Below are positions 15,936 through 24,030 of a stretch of DNA of 38,817 nt, in pieces (positions within the stretch are counted from its first letter, which is position 1; each line of letters begins with the position of its first letter). The position numbers were made by a program, and so were the translations under genes. A model generated the notes under the pieces. The model made no database searches. It was not told the origin of the DNA and saw only the letters and a program-made list of their open reading frames with translations. This DNA comes from Actinomycetales bacterium (GTDB lineage Bacteria; Actinomycetota; Actinomycetes; Actinomycetales; Kineosporiaceae), in NCBI GenBank assembly GCA_012719445.1, contig JAAYAH010000078.1:1-38817 (forward strand), given 5' to 3'.

Positions 15936-15978
15936 GTCAGCTTATGCTGACACTCGCCGATCGTCAACATATGCTGAC
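15936..15978 (-). promoter_or_regulatory. Promoter with twin operators for the HTH/Clp-N/RNA-repair run
   Basis: Two related 16-bp palindromes lie 27 bp apart: GTCAGCTTATGCTGAC (15936-15951) and GTCAACATATGCTGAC (15963-15978), with half-site GTCAgCAT. On the minus strand a -35 TTGACG (15962-15967) sits at the edge of the distal copy and a -10 TAAGCT (15939-15944) lies inside the proximal copy, with a 17-bp spacer. Seven bases separate the -10 from the ATG of the HTH gene, so transcription should start at or next to the ATG. A protein binding both copies would block both promoter elements. Confidence 0.7.
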
Positions 15979-16091
15979 GCCGATGGGGGGTCCGCCGGGG
16001 GCGTTGCGGACCGCCCCGATCAGGGCCCGCACCGGGAGACCCTCCGGCGTCTCGCCCTGCTCGCCGAGGGACGGGCCGGCGGGGCCGGCGT

Positions 16092-17702
16092 TCACCGGTC
16101 GCCGTAGACGACCCTCATCCCGGCCTCGGCGAGCCACCGCCGGGGGGCGCCGCGCACCCCGGCCGCCCGCAGGGCCGACGTGGCCGCGATCCAGCCGCAC
16201 CCTCCGTGCACCCCTCCCCCGGGATGGGTGGACGCCCCGGCGAGGTACAGCCCCCGGAGCGGGGTCTCGGGCCTGCCGAGCGTCGGCCGGAACACCAACT
16301 GCTGGTGCAGTTGGGCGGAGCCGCCGTTGACGGCGCCCTGGTACAGGTTCCGGTCCTGCGCGTACAGGTCCCCCGGCCGCTGCACCACCCGGCCGCGCAC
16401 CCTGGCGCCGAACCCGGGGGCGAAGGCCTCGACGGTCGCCTCCAGCCGCTCGACGACCCGGTCCACGTCCCCGGCGTCGGTCCTCCCGACCGGCAGATGG
16501 GTGTAGGCCCAGGCACTCTCGGTCCCCTCCGGGGACCGGGTGGCGTCCGCGGTGGTCATCTGCCCGACCAGGGCGAACACCTGCTCCGGGCTGCGACCGG
16601 TCAGCAGGTCGCCCGACCAGCGGACCAACCCGGCCAGCCCGGCGCCGACGTGCACGGTCCCGGCCGACCGGGCCTCGCGCGCCGTCCACGGGATGCCGTC
16701 GGCGACCAGCCAGTTCACCTTGACCGTCGGCAGGTCCCACTGGAACCGGGCGAGGTCGTCCCGGAACCGGGTCGGCAGCTCCGCCCAGCCCACCAGCTCC
16801 CCGAACAGGGTTGGCGCGTCGACGTCCGCGAGCACCGCCCTCCGGGCCCGCACGGCGTGCCCCGCCGCGGTCCGCACCCCGAGGGCCCTGCCGTCGCCGA
16901 CCACGATCGAGGTCACCCGGTCGCCGGTGACGATCCGCGCCCCGGCCGACGTCGCGGCCGCGGCGAGCGCCTCGGCCAGCCGGCCTGCGCCTCCCCTCGG
17001 CACCGGGAACCCGACGTCCTGGGCCAGCATCGCGAGCAGCCAGCCGAACAGTCCGCTGCCCGCGGCGTCCATCGGCACGTCGGCGTGCATGGCGTTGCCG
17101 GCCATCAGCAGCTTCGGGGCGTCGCCGGTGAACAGTTCGTCGCCGAGCCGCGACATGGGCAGCAGCAGCATCCGGGCCAGGCGCAACGCGTCGGCCGTGC
17201 CCAGCCGGCAGAGCACCCGGAGCACCTGCGCCACCGGTGGCAGCGGCGTGGTCAGGGCTCCCAGTACCGGGGACCGGACCAGCCGCCACTGCCGGCACAG
17301 GTCCAGCCAGACCTGGCCGTCGCCGGGGGACGCGGCGTCGAGGGCGGCCGCGGTCGTCTCGGGGTCCGGGTGGATGACCGGGCAGTCGGCGTCGGCGGCG
17401 TCGGCGCAGTGCGCGAGTACGGTGGGCGCCGAGGTCCAGGTCAGGCCGTGACGCTCCAGTTCCAGCGAGCGGATCGCCGGGGACGCCGCGGCGAGCGGGT
17501 AGAAGGCGCTGAACAGGTCGGCGGTGACCCCCGGCCACAGCTCGGCGGAGCGCACCGCGCCGCCGACCCGGTCGTTGGCCTCGACGACGACGACGTCCCA
17601 GCCGGCCCGCGCCAGCACCGCCGCGGCGACGAGCCCGTTGGGTCCTCCGCCGACGACCACCGCGTCCGCCGTCTCACCCCGCCCGAGCTCCCTCGCCGCC
17701 AC
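16092..17702 (-). CDS. FAD-dependent phytoene-desaturase-like oxidoreductase (PYROXD2-like)
   Basis: 536 aa flavoprotein. The N-terminal dinucleotide-binding motif is AVVVGGGPNGLVAAAVLARAGWDVVVVEANDRVGGAVRS. Mid-chain VPRGGAGRLAEALAAAATSAGARIVTGDRVTSIVV and the C-terminal FAD contact GLYLAGASTHPGGGVHGGCGWIAATSAL are typical of CrtI-related amine-oxidase-fold enzymes. The PYROXD2-like group has no assigned bacterial substrate, and no other carotenoid gene (crtB, crtE) is near, so I do not call it CrtI. GTG at 17700-17702 follows GGAGGAGGCCG, an excellent ribosome site. Confidence 0.88.
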   Translation of the reverse strand: MAARELGRGETADAVVVGGGPNGLVAAAVLARAGWDVVVVEANDRVGGAVRSAELWPGVTADLFSAFYPLAAASPAIRSLELERHGLTWTSAPTVLAHCADAADADCPVIHPDPETTAAALDAASPGDGQVWLDLCRQWRLVRSPVLGALTTPLPPVAQVLRVLCRLGTADALRLARMLLLPMSRLGDELFTGDAPKLLMAGNAMHADVPMDAAGSGLFGWLLAMLAQDVGFPVPRGGAGRLAEALAAAATSAGARIVTGDRVTSIVVGDGRALGVRTAAGHAVRARRAVLADVDAPTLFGELVGWAELPTRFRDDLARFQWDLPTVKVNWLVADGIPWTAREARSAGTVHVGAGLAGLVRWSGDLLTGRSPEQVFALVGQMTTADATRSPEGTESAWAYTHLPVGRTDAGDVDRVVERLEATVEAFAPGFGARVRGRVVQRPGDLYAQDRNLYQGAVNGGSAQLHQQLVFRPTLGRPETPLRGLYLAGASTHPGGGVHGGCGWIAATSALRAAGVRGAPRRWLAEAGMRVVYGDR

Positions 17703-17840
17703 CGGCCTCCTCCGAACCCCTGACCGGATCCGGTGACCCCGGCCCGGTGACCGACCCCTGACCCGGCAACTCTCGCCGAGGGACCTCCCGGCCGCACGTC
17801 GAGGGGCACCCCGCGGCGCGGTCGTCGGGCTCCCGGCCCA

Positions 17841-17893
17841 GGTCCGGCGGGACGGGTCCGGCGGGACGGGACCGGCGGGACGGGACCGGCGGG
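17841..17893. repeat. 14-bp tandem repeat, 3.8 copies
   Basis: Unit GGTCCGGCGGGACG (copies 1-2) or GGACCGGCGGGACG (copies 3-4), lying just before the RNase Z stop codon (17902) in the spacer between RNase Z and the oxidoreductase gene. It looks like replication-slippage DNA; no function is suggested. Confidence 0.85.
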
Positions 17894-17901
17894 CGTGCGG
17901 G

Positions 17902-18816
17902 TCAGCGCCGCGCCGGCAGCGGGATCCGGTCCAGGTCGGCGGCCACCACGATGTCTCCCGCGAAGTGCTCGGCAGCCTCGGCCCCGAACGCCCGCGTGTC
18001 CTCGTACCGCTGCGAGAAGTGGGTGAGCACGAGCGTCCGTACCCCGCACCCGGCGGCCACCCCGGCCGCCTGCGCCGCGGTGAGGTGGCCGTGCTCCCGG
18101 GCCAGCGCGACGTCGGCGTGCAGGAAGGTCGACTCGACGACGAGCACGTCCGCGCCGTCGGCGAGGGTGTGCACCGCGTCGCAGAGCCGGGTGTCCATGA
18201 CGAAGGCGAACCGCTGACCGCGCCGGACCCGGCTCACCTCCTCGAGGGTCACCGGTCGGCCGGCGACGTCGAGGCGTCCCTCCCGCTGCAACCGGCCGAC
18301 CGCCGGGCCGGTGATCCCGTGCTCGGCCAGCCGCTCGGGCAGCAGGCTCCGCCCGTCCGGCTCGACCAGCCGGTACCCGAACGTCTCGACGGGGTGGTCC
18401 AGCCGGTGCGCGGACAGGGTTCCGAACCGCCCCGTCGCCACCACCCCGTCCGCCGTGACCGGCTCCTCGCGCAGCTCTGCCGTCTCGTGGAAGGCAGAGG
18501 CGTGCCGCAGCCGGGCGAGGAACGCCGCACCCGAGGCCGGGTAGTGGACCGGCACCGGATGCGGCACCCGGTCCAGGGACAGCCGCTGGACGACGCCGGG
18601 GATCCCGAGGCAGTGGTCGCCGTGGAAGTGGGTCAGGCAGATTCGGGTGATGTCGGTCGCGGACACCCCGGCGTGGCTGAGCTGACGCTGGGTGCCCTCC
18701 CCCGGGTCGAACAGGATCCCCTCGCCGTCCCAGCGCAGCAGGTAGCCGTTGTGGGCCCGGTCCCGGGTCGGCACCTGGCTCGCGGTGCCCAGCACGACCA
18801 GCTCACGAAGCGACAC
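17902..18816 (-). CDS. rnz: Ribonuclease Z (tRNase Z)
   Basis: Endonuclease of 304 aa that cleaves pre-tRNA 3' trailers after the discriminator base. The metallo-beta-lactamase zinc motif is [10 protein letters not shown] (His63, His65, Asp67, His68). Further ligands and motifs follow in the family order: [36 protein letters not shown] and LTHFSQRY. Length matches the short RNase Z form. GTG 18814-18816 has no ribosome site, but a good actinobacterial -10 (TAGGGT) ends 6 nt upstream, so the transcript is probably leaderless. It diverges from a Cys-tRNA(Pro) deacylase gene. Confidence 0.94.
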   Translation of the reverse strand: MSLRELVVLGTASQVPTRDRAHNGYLLRWDGEGILFDPGEGTQRQLSHAGVSATDITRICLTHFHGDHCLGIPGVVQRLSLDRVPHPVPVHYPASGAAFLARLRHASAFHETAELREEPVTADGVVATGRFGTLSAHRLDHPVETFGYRLVEPDGRSLLPERLAEHGITGPAVGRLQREGRLDVAGRPVTLEEVSRVRRGQRFAFVMDTRLCDAVHTLADGADVLVVESTFLHADVALAREHGHLTAAQAAGVAAGCGVRTLVLTHFSQRYEDTRAFGAEAAEHFAGDIVVAADLDRIPLPARR

Positions 18817-18822
18817 CCCGCG

Positions 18823-18828
18823 ACCCTA
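18823..18828 (-). promoter_or_regulatory. -10 box for leaderless RNase Z transcript
   Basis: TAGGGT on the minus strand, six bases before the GTG start. This fits the actinobacterial TANNNT -10 consensus, with transcription starting at the start codon. No clear -35 was found. Confidence 0.5.
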
Positions 18829-18902
18829 CGACCCCTCGCGCCGCAGCCCGCGTCGCCGCCCGCGTCACCGGTCGTCCGGCCAGGGCCGTGCTCCGGCGTG
18901 GA

Positions 18903-18908
18903 TAGGAT
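18903..18908 (+). promoter_or_regulatory. -10 box upstream of the YbaK-type deacylase
   Basis: TAGGAT on the plus strand, a strong TANNNT match, leaves an untranslated leader of about 43 nt that carries AGGAG before the GTG at 18958. No clear -35 is visible. Confidence 0.45.
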
Positions 18909-18957
18909 CACCGACGGCGTCACCCGCGTCACCCGCATCCCCCGCAGGAGCCGCCCC

Positions 18958-19431
18958 GTGAGCATCAGCAGGCGCGCCCGGCGGTTCCAGGAGCTGCTCC
19001 GGGACCGCGGCCTGGACCTGACGGTCGTCGAGCTCCCTGCGTCCACGAGGACGGCCGACGACGCCGCGAGGGCGCTGGGCTGCGCGAAGGCCCAGATCGT
19101 CAAGTCGATCGTCTTCCGGGTCCTGGCCACGGACGAGCCGGTGGTGGTCCTGGCCAGCGGCCCCAACCGGATCGACGAGAGCGCCGTCGCCGAGGTCGTG
19201 GGAGGCGAGATCGGCAAGGCCGACGCCGACTTCGTGCGCAGGACGACCGGCTACAGCATCGGTGGGGTGCCGCCGGTGGGGCACCCGCAGCCGCTGCGCA
19301 CCGTCGTCGACGAGGACCTGCTGGCCCACGACGAGGTGTGGGCTGCGGCCGGAACCCCGAACGCGGTGGTGAGGATCACCGGGAAGATCACCGACGTCCT
19401 CCCCGCGCACACGGTGATCCGGGTCCGGTAG
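18958..19431 (+). CDS. ybaK: YbaK/EbsC-family Cys-tRNA(Pro) deacylase
   Basis: 157 aa trans-editing protein that hydrolyses mischarged aminoacyl-tRNA, typically Cys-tRNA(Pro). Family signatures in order are RTADDAARALGCAKAQIVKSIVF (with the catalytic-site Lys in QIVKS), VVVLASGPNRIDESAVAEVVG, GYSIGGVPPVGHPQPLRTVVDEDLL and AAAGTPNAVVRITGKITDVL. GTG at 18958-18960 follows AGGAG at 8 nt. Longer upstream frames run antisense to RNase Z and are not real. The exact tRNA specificity (Cys or Ala-type editing) cannot be settled by eye. Confidence 0.9.
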   Translation: MSISRRARRFQELLRDRGLDLTVVELPASTRTADDAARALGCAKAQIVKSIVFRVLATDEPVVVLASGPNRIDESAVAEVVGGEIGKADADFVRRTTGYSIGGVPPVGHPQPLRTVVDEDLLAHDEVWAAAGTPNAVVRITGKITDVLPAHTVIRVR

Positions 19432-19435
19432 GGGT

Positions 19436-19470
19436 CGCCGGCCGCACGGCGGTGCGCCGGTCGGCCGGCG
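19436..19470. terminator. GC-rich hairpin between convergent genes
   Basis: CGCCGGCCG (19436-19444) pairs with CGGCCGGCG (19462-19470) around a 17-nt loop. It lies 5 bp after the deacylase stop and 23 bp from the stop of the convergent GerMN gene. There is no T tract, as is common in high-GC actinobacteria. Confidence 0.5.
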
Positions 19471-19492
19471 GCAGGTCGGCCCGTCGGGACGA

Positions 19493-20422
19493 TCAGGGCT
19501 CGAGGCACTCCGGGACGGAGTCGCTGCGCCCGGTGGGGTGCTCGGTGGTCCCGTCCGGGGCGTAGATCTTCACCCAGGACACGCTCGGGAACTGCTTGAG
19601 GGTCGGCACCACCAGCCCGGCGACGGTGAAGGTCGACCCCCCGCTGGTGCAGCCCCCGGTCAGCCGGACCTTGGCCACGCCGTCGACGATCGACAGGTCG
19701 GAGAACCCCTTCGCCCCGGAGGAGACCAGGCGCAGCCCGGCGTCCTGCTCGGCCTTGGTCGGCCCGGCGAACAGGCGTTGCAGGGCCCCGCGCGCGGTCG
19801 CAGGCGGCAGCACCTGGCGGGTGACGGCCCGCACGTCCGGGTCGCGGCCGGCGACGTAGGCGGGCAGGTCCTGGAAGTAGGTGCGGACCCCGACGGTGCG
19901 GAAGCCGGCGTCGAGGTCGACGACGATGCGGGACGGCGAGGTGAGGGTGAACAGCCGCACCGGGGCCCGCTGGGACACCCCGACCAGGAAGCTCATCGAC
20001 GCCTCGAAGTCGTCGTTGTTCACCACCTGCATGATGTTGGGCAGGGCGAAGGCCCTGCTGCGCGGGCCGTAGGTGATGCCCCCGCCGAGGTCTCCTTCCG
20101 GGTGGCTCCATGCCTCGTAGAAGAACACCTCCAGGTAGGCGTTGCCCGAGATCGGCACCAGGCCGACCTCCTCGACGTCCGCTGTCCCGTAGCGCGGCTC
20201 GGTCTCCCAGGACAGGCCGTAGTGCTCCGGCACCGGCCCGGTGAACTCGAAGACCAGGCGGTCGTAGGCCGCCCGGCCGGCCGCAGCCGGATGGTGGGCC
20301 GCGCGGACGTCGACAAGGGTGGGGATGTCGTCGTGGGCGACGGCGCTGCCGGGCGCGGCGACCAGGGCGGCGCCGGTGATCGCGGCGACGGCGCAGCGGA
20401 TGAACCGGGGTGTGGCACGCAT
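19493..20422 (-). CDS. Secreted AMIN-like / GerMN domain protein
   Basis: 309 aa exported protein. A signal peptide (RFIRCAVAAITGAALVAAPGSAVA) ends near residue 29. The middle part (YDRLVFEFTGPVPEHYGLSW through RIVVDLDAG) is an AMIN-like domain of a kind tied to the cell envelope. The C-terminal ~90 residues (SIVDGVAKVRLTGGCTSGGSTFTVAGLVVPTLKQFPSVSWVKIYAPDGTTEHPTGRSDSVPECLEP) are a GerMN domain. Sporulation is not implied: these proteins are widespread in non-sporulating actinobacteria. Two Cys (TGGC and PEC) may form a disulfide. ATG at 20420-20422 has GGAAGGG upstream. Confidence 0.87.
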   Translation of the reverse strand: MRATPRFIRCAVAAITGAALVAAPGSAVAHDDIPTLVDVRAAHHPAAAGRAAYDRLVFEFTGPVPEHYGLSWETEPRYGTADVEEVGLVPISGNAYLEVFFYEAWSHPEGDLGGGITYGPRSRAFALPNIMQVVNNDDFEASMSFLVGVSQRAPVRLFTLTSPSRIVVDLDAGFRTVGVRTYFQDLPAYVAGRDPDVRAVTRQVLPPATARGALQRLFAGPTKAEQDAGLRLVSSGAKGFSDLSIVDGVAKVRLTGGCTSGGSTFTVAGLVVPTLKQFPSVSWVKIYAPDGTTEHPTGRSDSVPECLEP

Positions 20423-20768
20423 GGGGGTGTCCCTTCCGCTCGACGTGCCTGCGGCTCTCCGGGTGGGAGGGACCGGCAGGCCGGGAGCGCGTCGCCGACG
20501 TCACGGCTGACCCGGACGTCACGGGTGAAGGAGGTGGGCCCGCCGAGCGACGGGCCCACGGAGGCAGGCGCTCGCGAGCGAACGGTCCTGCGGAACCGGG
20601 AGGTCGGGGATCCCCAGCACCCGAGAAACGGGATGCACTGGTAACAACGGGACGGTGAGCCTCCGCGTTACATCGATCGGGTGCCCGTCCCGCCGGTACG
20701 GTTCACGCGGACGTGCCGACGGCACCCTTCCCGGTGCCCCCTCCCCCAGGTGATCGCCGGAGGCCACC
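20423..20768. other. Divergent intergenic region (346 bp) with a hairpin and a direct repeat
   Basis: No convincing gene. GTGGGCCCG (20534-20542) and CGGGCCCAC (20551-20559) form a strong 9-bp stem with an 8-nt loop. GACGTCACGG occurs twice, 18 bp apart, at 20497-20506 and 20515-20524. Both lie between the divergent GerMN and small membrane-protein genes and may regulate either; which one cannot be told. Confidence 0.5.
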
Positions 20769-21083
20769 ATGAGCATCGACCCCCGATCGGCGACGCCCGA
20801 TCCCCGGGGTGGCGAGCTGACCAGGGCAGTCGTCGTGGCCTGGCTCCCGTGGGACATCCTCGTCCTGCTCGCGATCGCCGGTGCCCTCCTCCTCCCCGAG
20901 GACTGGACGCTGGTCTGCATCGGCACGGCCCTCGTGCTGGCCACGATCGCGGTTCAGCTCCTGCTCCGCCGGGTCGACTCCTCCGGCCTCGACCGGGAGC
21001 TCACCGCACCGGCCCGGCGGAGCATCCGGATGCTGGCCGCCAGCACGTACCTTCTCATCGTGGTCGTCGCGCTGGTCCGTTGA
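20769..21083 (+). CDS. Small two-segment membrane protein
   Basis: 104 aa, not recognised. It has hydrophobic segments at about 25-43 and 46-66 and another near the C-terminus (MLAASTYLLIVVVALV), and a basic loop RRVDSSGLDRELTAPARRSIR. The ATG follows CGGAGGCCACC, a clear ribosome site, and the codon bias fits coding sequence. It is a single gene between divergent and convergent neighbours; no function is suggested. Confidence 0.75.
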   Translation: MSIDPRSATPDPRGGELTRAVVVAWLPWDILVLLAIAGALLLPEDWTLVCIGTALVLATIAVQLLLRRVDSSGLDRELTAPARRSIRMLAASTYLLIVVVALVR

Positions 21084-21129
21084 CCGCGCAGCCTGCCCTG
21101 GCGGCCTCGCTCGGACCCCGCCGGACGGC

Positions 21130-22305
21130 TCAGTCCTCGGCGCGCCAGGCCTGGCGCAGGGTCACCCGGCCGCCGGACTGCAGCAGCGATCGGCGGTAGA
21201 TCCGCTCCCCGACGAGCACGGTGAGCGCAGCGCAGGCCAGCAGCAGGACGAGGGCCAGCACGACCTCGTACCAGGCGGCGGCGTGCTCCAGCAGCCGGAT
21301 CGGCATCAGCACCGCGGACAGCGGCGGCACGAACGAGCCGACGGTGCGCGCGGTCCCCTCCAGGAGGAGACCGCCGAAGAAGACGACCATGATGAGCATC
21401 GTCAGCGGCGTCGTCGTCGACTGGAGGTCCTCGCTGCGGCTGGCCAGCGACCCGGCGACGGCCCACAGGCAGGCCAGGGCGACGAACCCGGCGAGGAAGA
21501 AGGCGACGAACCACACCACCGGCCCGGAGATCCCGGTGACGAGACCGCTGAACTCGGTGAAGGCCAGCCCCACCAGCCCGACGGCCACGTAGAGGGCGAG
21601 CTGGACCACGGCCAGCACGGTGTTGCCGACGACCTTGCCCGCCAGCAGGTGTCGGACCGGGATCGAGCTGGCGATGATCTCCACGACCCGGGACTGCTTC
21701 TCCTCCAGCACGCTGTTCGCCAGGGCGACCCCGAACAGGATCGAGGCCATGTAGAACAGGAAGCCGAAGGCGAAGCCGACGATGGTCACCAGCTGGGCGC
21801 GCTGGGCGTCGCCCTCCAGCAGCTCCGGCCGCAGCTCGCTGCCCCGCTGCAGGTCAGCGACCGACACGCCGGCCGCCGCGGCATTGGCCTGGACGGTGGC
21901 GTCGCGCACGATGCCGGTCACCACCGCCTGGAGCGCCTCCTCCGGCTGGGACTTCGTGGTGAGCACCCACGTCCCGCCCTCCTGGTGCAGCATCGCGTCG
22001 GCCGACTCGTCCGCCACCGCGGCCCGGCCCGCCGCGTCGCCCGTGACGGCCAGGAGCTCGACGACGACGTCCTCGTCGATCCCGGTCGCCCGGTCCCGCA
22101 CCGTCTCCGCCATGGCGGTCGCCGCCGGCGGGACCGCGACCGTGTAGGTCTCGGTCCGGGAGGCGAAGACGGCCTGCACCGCGATGAGCCCGGCGATGAT
22201 GGCGATGGTGACCAGGGTGCCGACGAGGAAGGAGCGGTCGGTGACCCTGACCATCACCTCCCGGCGGGCCACCAGCAGCCAGGCGCCACCGGTGCTCCCG
22301 GTCAT
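21130..22305 (-). CDS. ABC-2 exporter permease (NatB-like)
   Basis: 391 aa membrane protein. It has an N-terminal segment (FLVGTLVTIAIIAGLIAVQAVF), a large extracytoplasmic domain of about 150 residues, then five membrane segments including FAFGFLFYMASILFGVALANSVLEEKQSRVVEIIASSIPVRHLLAGKVVGN, the ABC2_membrane_3 hallmark found in NatB-type sodium or drug exporters. ATG at 22303-22305 overlaps the ATPase stop as ATGA and follows GGAGGTGG; longer frames are antisense or out-of-context extensions. It is the last gene of a kinase-regulator-ATPase-permease series. Confidence 0.9.
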   Translation of the reverse strand: MTGSTGGAWLLVARREVMVRVTDRSFLVGTLVTIAIIAGLIAVQAVFASRTETYTVAVPPAATAMAETVRDRATGIDEDVVVELLAVTGDAAGRAAVADESADAMLHQEGGTWVLTTKSQPEEALQAVVTGIVRDATVQANAAAAGVSVADLQRGSELRPELLEGDAQRAQLVTIVGFAFGFLFYMASILFGVALANSVLEEKQSRVVEIIASSIPVRHLLAGKVVGNTVLAVVQLALYVAVGLVGLAFTEFSGLVTGISGPVVWFVAFFLAGFVALACLWAVAGSLASRSEDLQSTTTPLTMLIMVVFFGGLLLEGTARTVGSFVPPLSAVLMPIRLLEHAAAWYEVVLALVLLLACAALTVLVGERIYRRSLLQSGGRVTLRQAWRAED

Positions 22306-23210
22306 GCCGCCACCTCCCGGTACAGCTCGCTCAGCGGCGGGACGACCGGACCGAACTCGAGGACGGTGTCGCGCCGGACGGCCTCCCGGAGCAACGCCTG
22401 CAGCGATGCCGCGACCTGCCCGTCGGCTCCCGGGTCGCCGTCCTCCGCCTCGACCAGGGCGGTGCCCCCGTCGACGTCGACGACGTGCACGCCGCGGACG
22501 TCGCGGGTCCAGCCGGCGTCCCCGGCCACGACGAGCCGGTGCCGCGGGGGGAAGCCGGCCCGCAGCTCGTCGACGGTGCCGGCGGCGACGACCCGACCCC
22601 GGGCCATGATCACCAACCGGTCGCACAGCCGGTCGACGAGGTCCAGCTGGTGGGAGGAGAACAGCACCGGCACGCCGCGCCGGGTGTGCTCGCGGAGGAG
22701 GTCCGCCATGGCGTCGACGGCGGTGGGGTCGAGCCCGGAGAACGGCTCGTCGAGCACCATGGCGACCGGGTCGGCCAGCACGGCGCCGATGATCTGTACC
22801 CGCTGCTGGTTGCCGAGGGACAGCTTCTCGACCTTGTCCCTCGCCCGGTCCGCGAGCCCGAACCGGTCCAACAGCCCCGCGGCCGAGCGCCGCGCGGCCA
22901 CGGCGCTCATGCCGGCGAGCTGACCGAGGTAGACCAGCTGGTCGAGTACCCCCTGCTTGGGATAGAGACCGCGTTCCTCCGGCATGTACCCGAACCGGCG
23001 CCGGTCGGCGGCGGTGACGTCCCGTCCCTGCCAGGTGACCCGGCCGCCGTGGATGCCCAGCACCCCCATCACCATGCGCATGGTGGTGGTCTTGCCCGCC
23101 CCGTTGCCGCCGACGAAGCCGGTCAGCTCTCCGGAGCGGACGCTGATGCTCACCTTGTCGACGGCGGTCACCGGTCCGAAACGTCGGGTGAGGTCGATGG
23201 TCTCCAACAT
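22302..23210 (-). CDS. ABC-2 exporter ATP-binding protein (NatA-like)
   Basis: 302 aa. Walker A is GGNGAGKTTT, the signature is LSLGNQQRVQIIGAVLADP, Walker B is MVLDEPFSGLDP and the switch is SSHQLDLVDRL. The LSLGNQQR form of the signature, the YMPEERGLYPKQ segment and the C-terminal DUF4162-like tail are typical of NatA relatives. I take ATG 23208-23210 (MLETIDLTRRFG) as the start; 13 more codons are open upstream. It begins 73 bp after the response-regulator stop, so it may share that transcript or have its own promoter in the gap. Confidence 0.9.
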   Translation of the reverse strand: MLETIDLTRRFGPVTAVDKVSISVRSGELTGFVGGNGAGKTTTMRMVMGVLGIHGGRVTWQGRDVTAADRRRFGYMPEERGLYPKQGVLDQLVYLGQLAGMSAVAARRSAAGLLDRFGLADRARDKVEKLSLGNQQRVQIIGAVLADPVAMVLDEPFSGLDPTAVDAMADLLREHTRRGVPVLFSSHQLDLVDRLCDRLVIMARGRVVAAGTVDELRAGFPPRHRLVVAGDAGWTRDVRGVHVVDVDGGTALVEAEDGDPGADGQVAASLQALLREAVRRDTVLEFGPVVPPLSELYREVAA

Positions 23211-23283
23211 GACCGCCACGCTACGAGCGACCGACCGGAGCCGGATCATCCCCGAGGCGGACCTGGGGCACCGCCACGGACCG

Positions 23284-24030
23284 CTACTCCCCCTGCGGGA
23301 TGAGCCCGGCCGCGTGGGCGAGGACCACCGCCTGCACCCGGTCGCGCAGGTGCAGCTTGGACAGACAGTTGGACACGTGGGTCTTCACCGTCGCCTCGCC
23401 GAGGACGAGGGTCGCCGCGATCTCGGCGTTCGACAGGCCGCTGCCCATGAGCACGAACACCTCCCGTTCCCGGTCGGTGAGGAGCCGGAGCTCGGGGTGG
23501 GTCTCCCCGGCCCCGGACGAGGAGGTCCCGGACGGGGGCGCCCCGGACGGCGCGGTGCCGCCGCCGTTCCCCCTGGTCATCCGGCGGATGACCCGCAGCG
23601 TCACCTCGGGCGCCAGCAGCGCGTTGCCGTGCCCGGCCGCCCGGACGGCGTCGAGGAGCTGGTCCGGGTCGGCGTTCTTCAGCAGGAACCCGGTGGCGCC
23701 GGCGTCGAGGGCGTCGAAGAGGTAGTCATCACGGTCGAAGGTGGTGAGGATGACCACCCGGCCGAGTCCCTCCGCGACGATCCTGCGGGTGGCCTCGATC
23801 CCGTCCATGACGGGCATCTGCACGTCCATGAGGATGACGTCGGGCCTCAGCGCCCTGGCGCGCTCCACCGCCCGGCGCCCGTCGGCCGCCTCGCCGACCA
23901 CCTGCAGGTCGGGCTCGGCCGAGAGCATCATGGCGAAGCCCGACCGCACCAGGGTCTGGTCGTCGACCAGCAGCACGGTCAGCGACCGGCCATGCCTCCC
24001 CGCGGCGGTGTCCCCCGTGCCCTCGCTCAT
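23284..24030 (-). CDS. LuxR-family response regulator
   Basis: 248 aa. The receiver domain (about 17-133) has D23-D24, phospho-acceptor Asp69 in VILMDVQMPVMDG and Lys in FLLKNADP. A Gly/Ser/Pro-rich linker (about 155-178) separates it from the HTH (LTDREREVFVLMGSGLSNAEIAATLVLGEATVKTHVSNCLSKLHLRDRVQAVVLAHAAGL). ATG 24028-24030 overlaps the kinase stop as ATGA. The very long open frame that continues upstream past 26 kb runs through the kinase and dehydrogenase genes in wrong frames and is not real. Confidence 0.94.
   Translation of the reverse strand: MSEGTGDTAAGRHGRSLTVLLVDDQTLVRSGFAMMLSAEPDLQVVGEAADGRRAVERARALRPDVILMDVQMPVMDGIEATRRIVAEGLGRVVILTTFDRDDYLFDALDAGATGFLLKNADPDQLLDAVRAAGHGNALLAPEVTLRVIRRMTRGNGGGTAPSGAPPSGTSSSGAGETHPELRLLTDREREVFVLMGSGLSNAEIAATLVLGEATVKTHVSNCLSKLHLRDRVQAVVLAHAAGLIPQGE

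Noticed and set aside
15929-15970. ATG at 15970 as start of the HTH regulator
   Set aside because: It lies inside the distal operator and upstream of the -10, and would add 13 residues not expected for the family; the ATG at 15931 fits a leaderless transcript.
16092-17702. Calling the FAD enzyme CrtI (carotenoid biosynthesis)
   Set aside because: It has the family fold, but no phytoene synthase, GGPP synthase or cyclase gene is nearby, and its features fit the PYROXD2-like group of unknown substrate.
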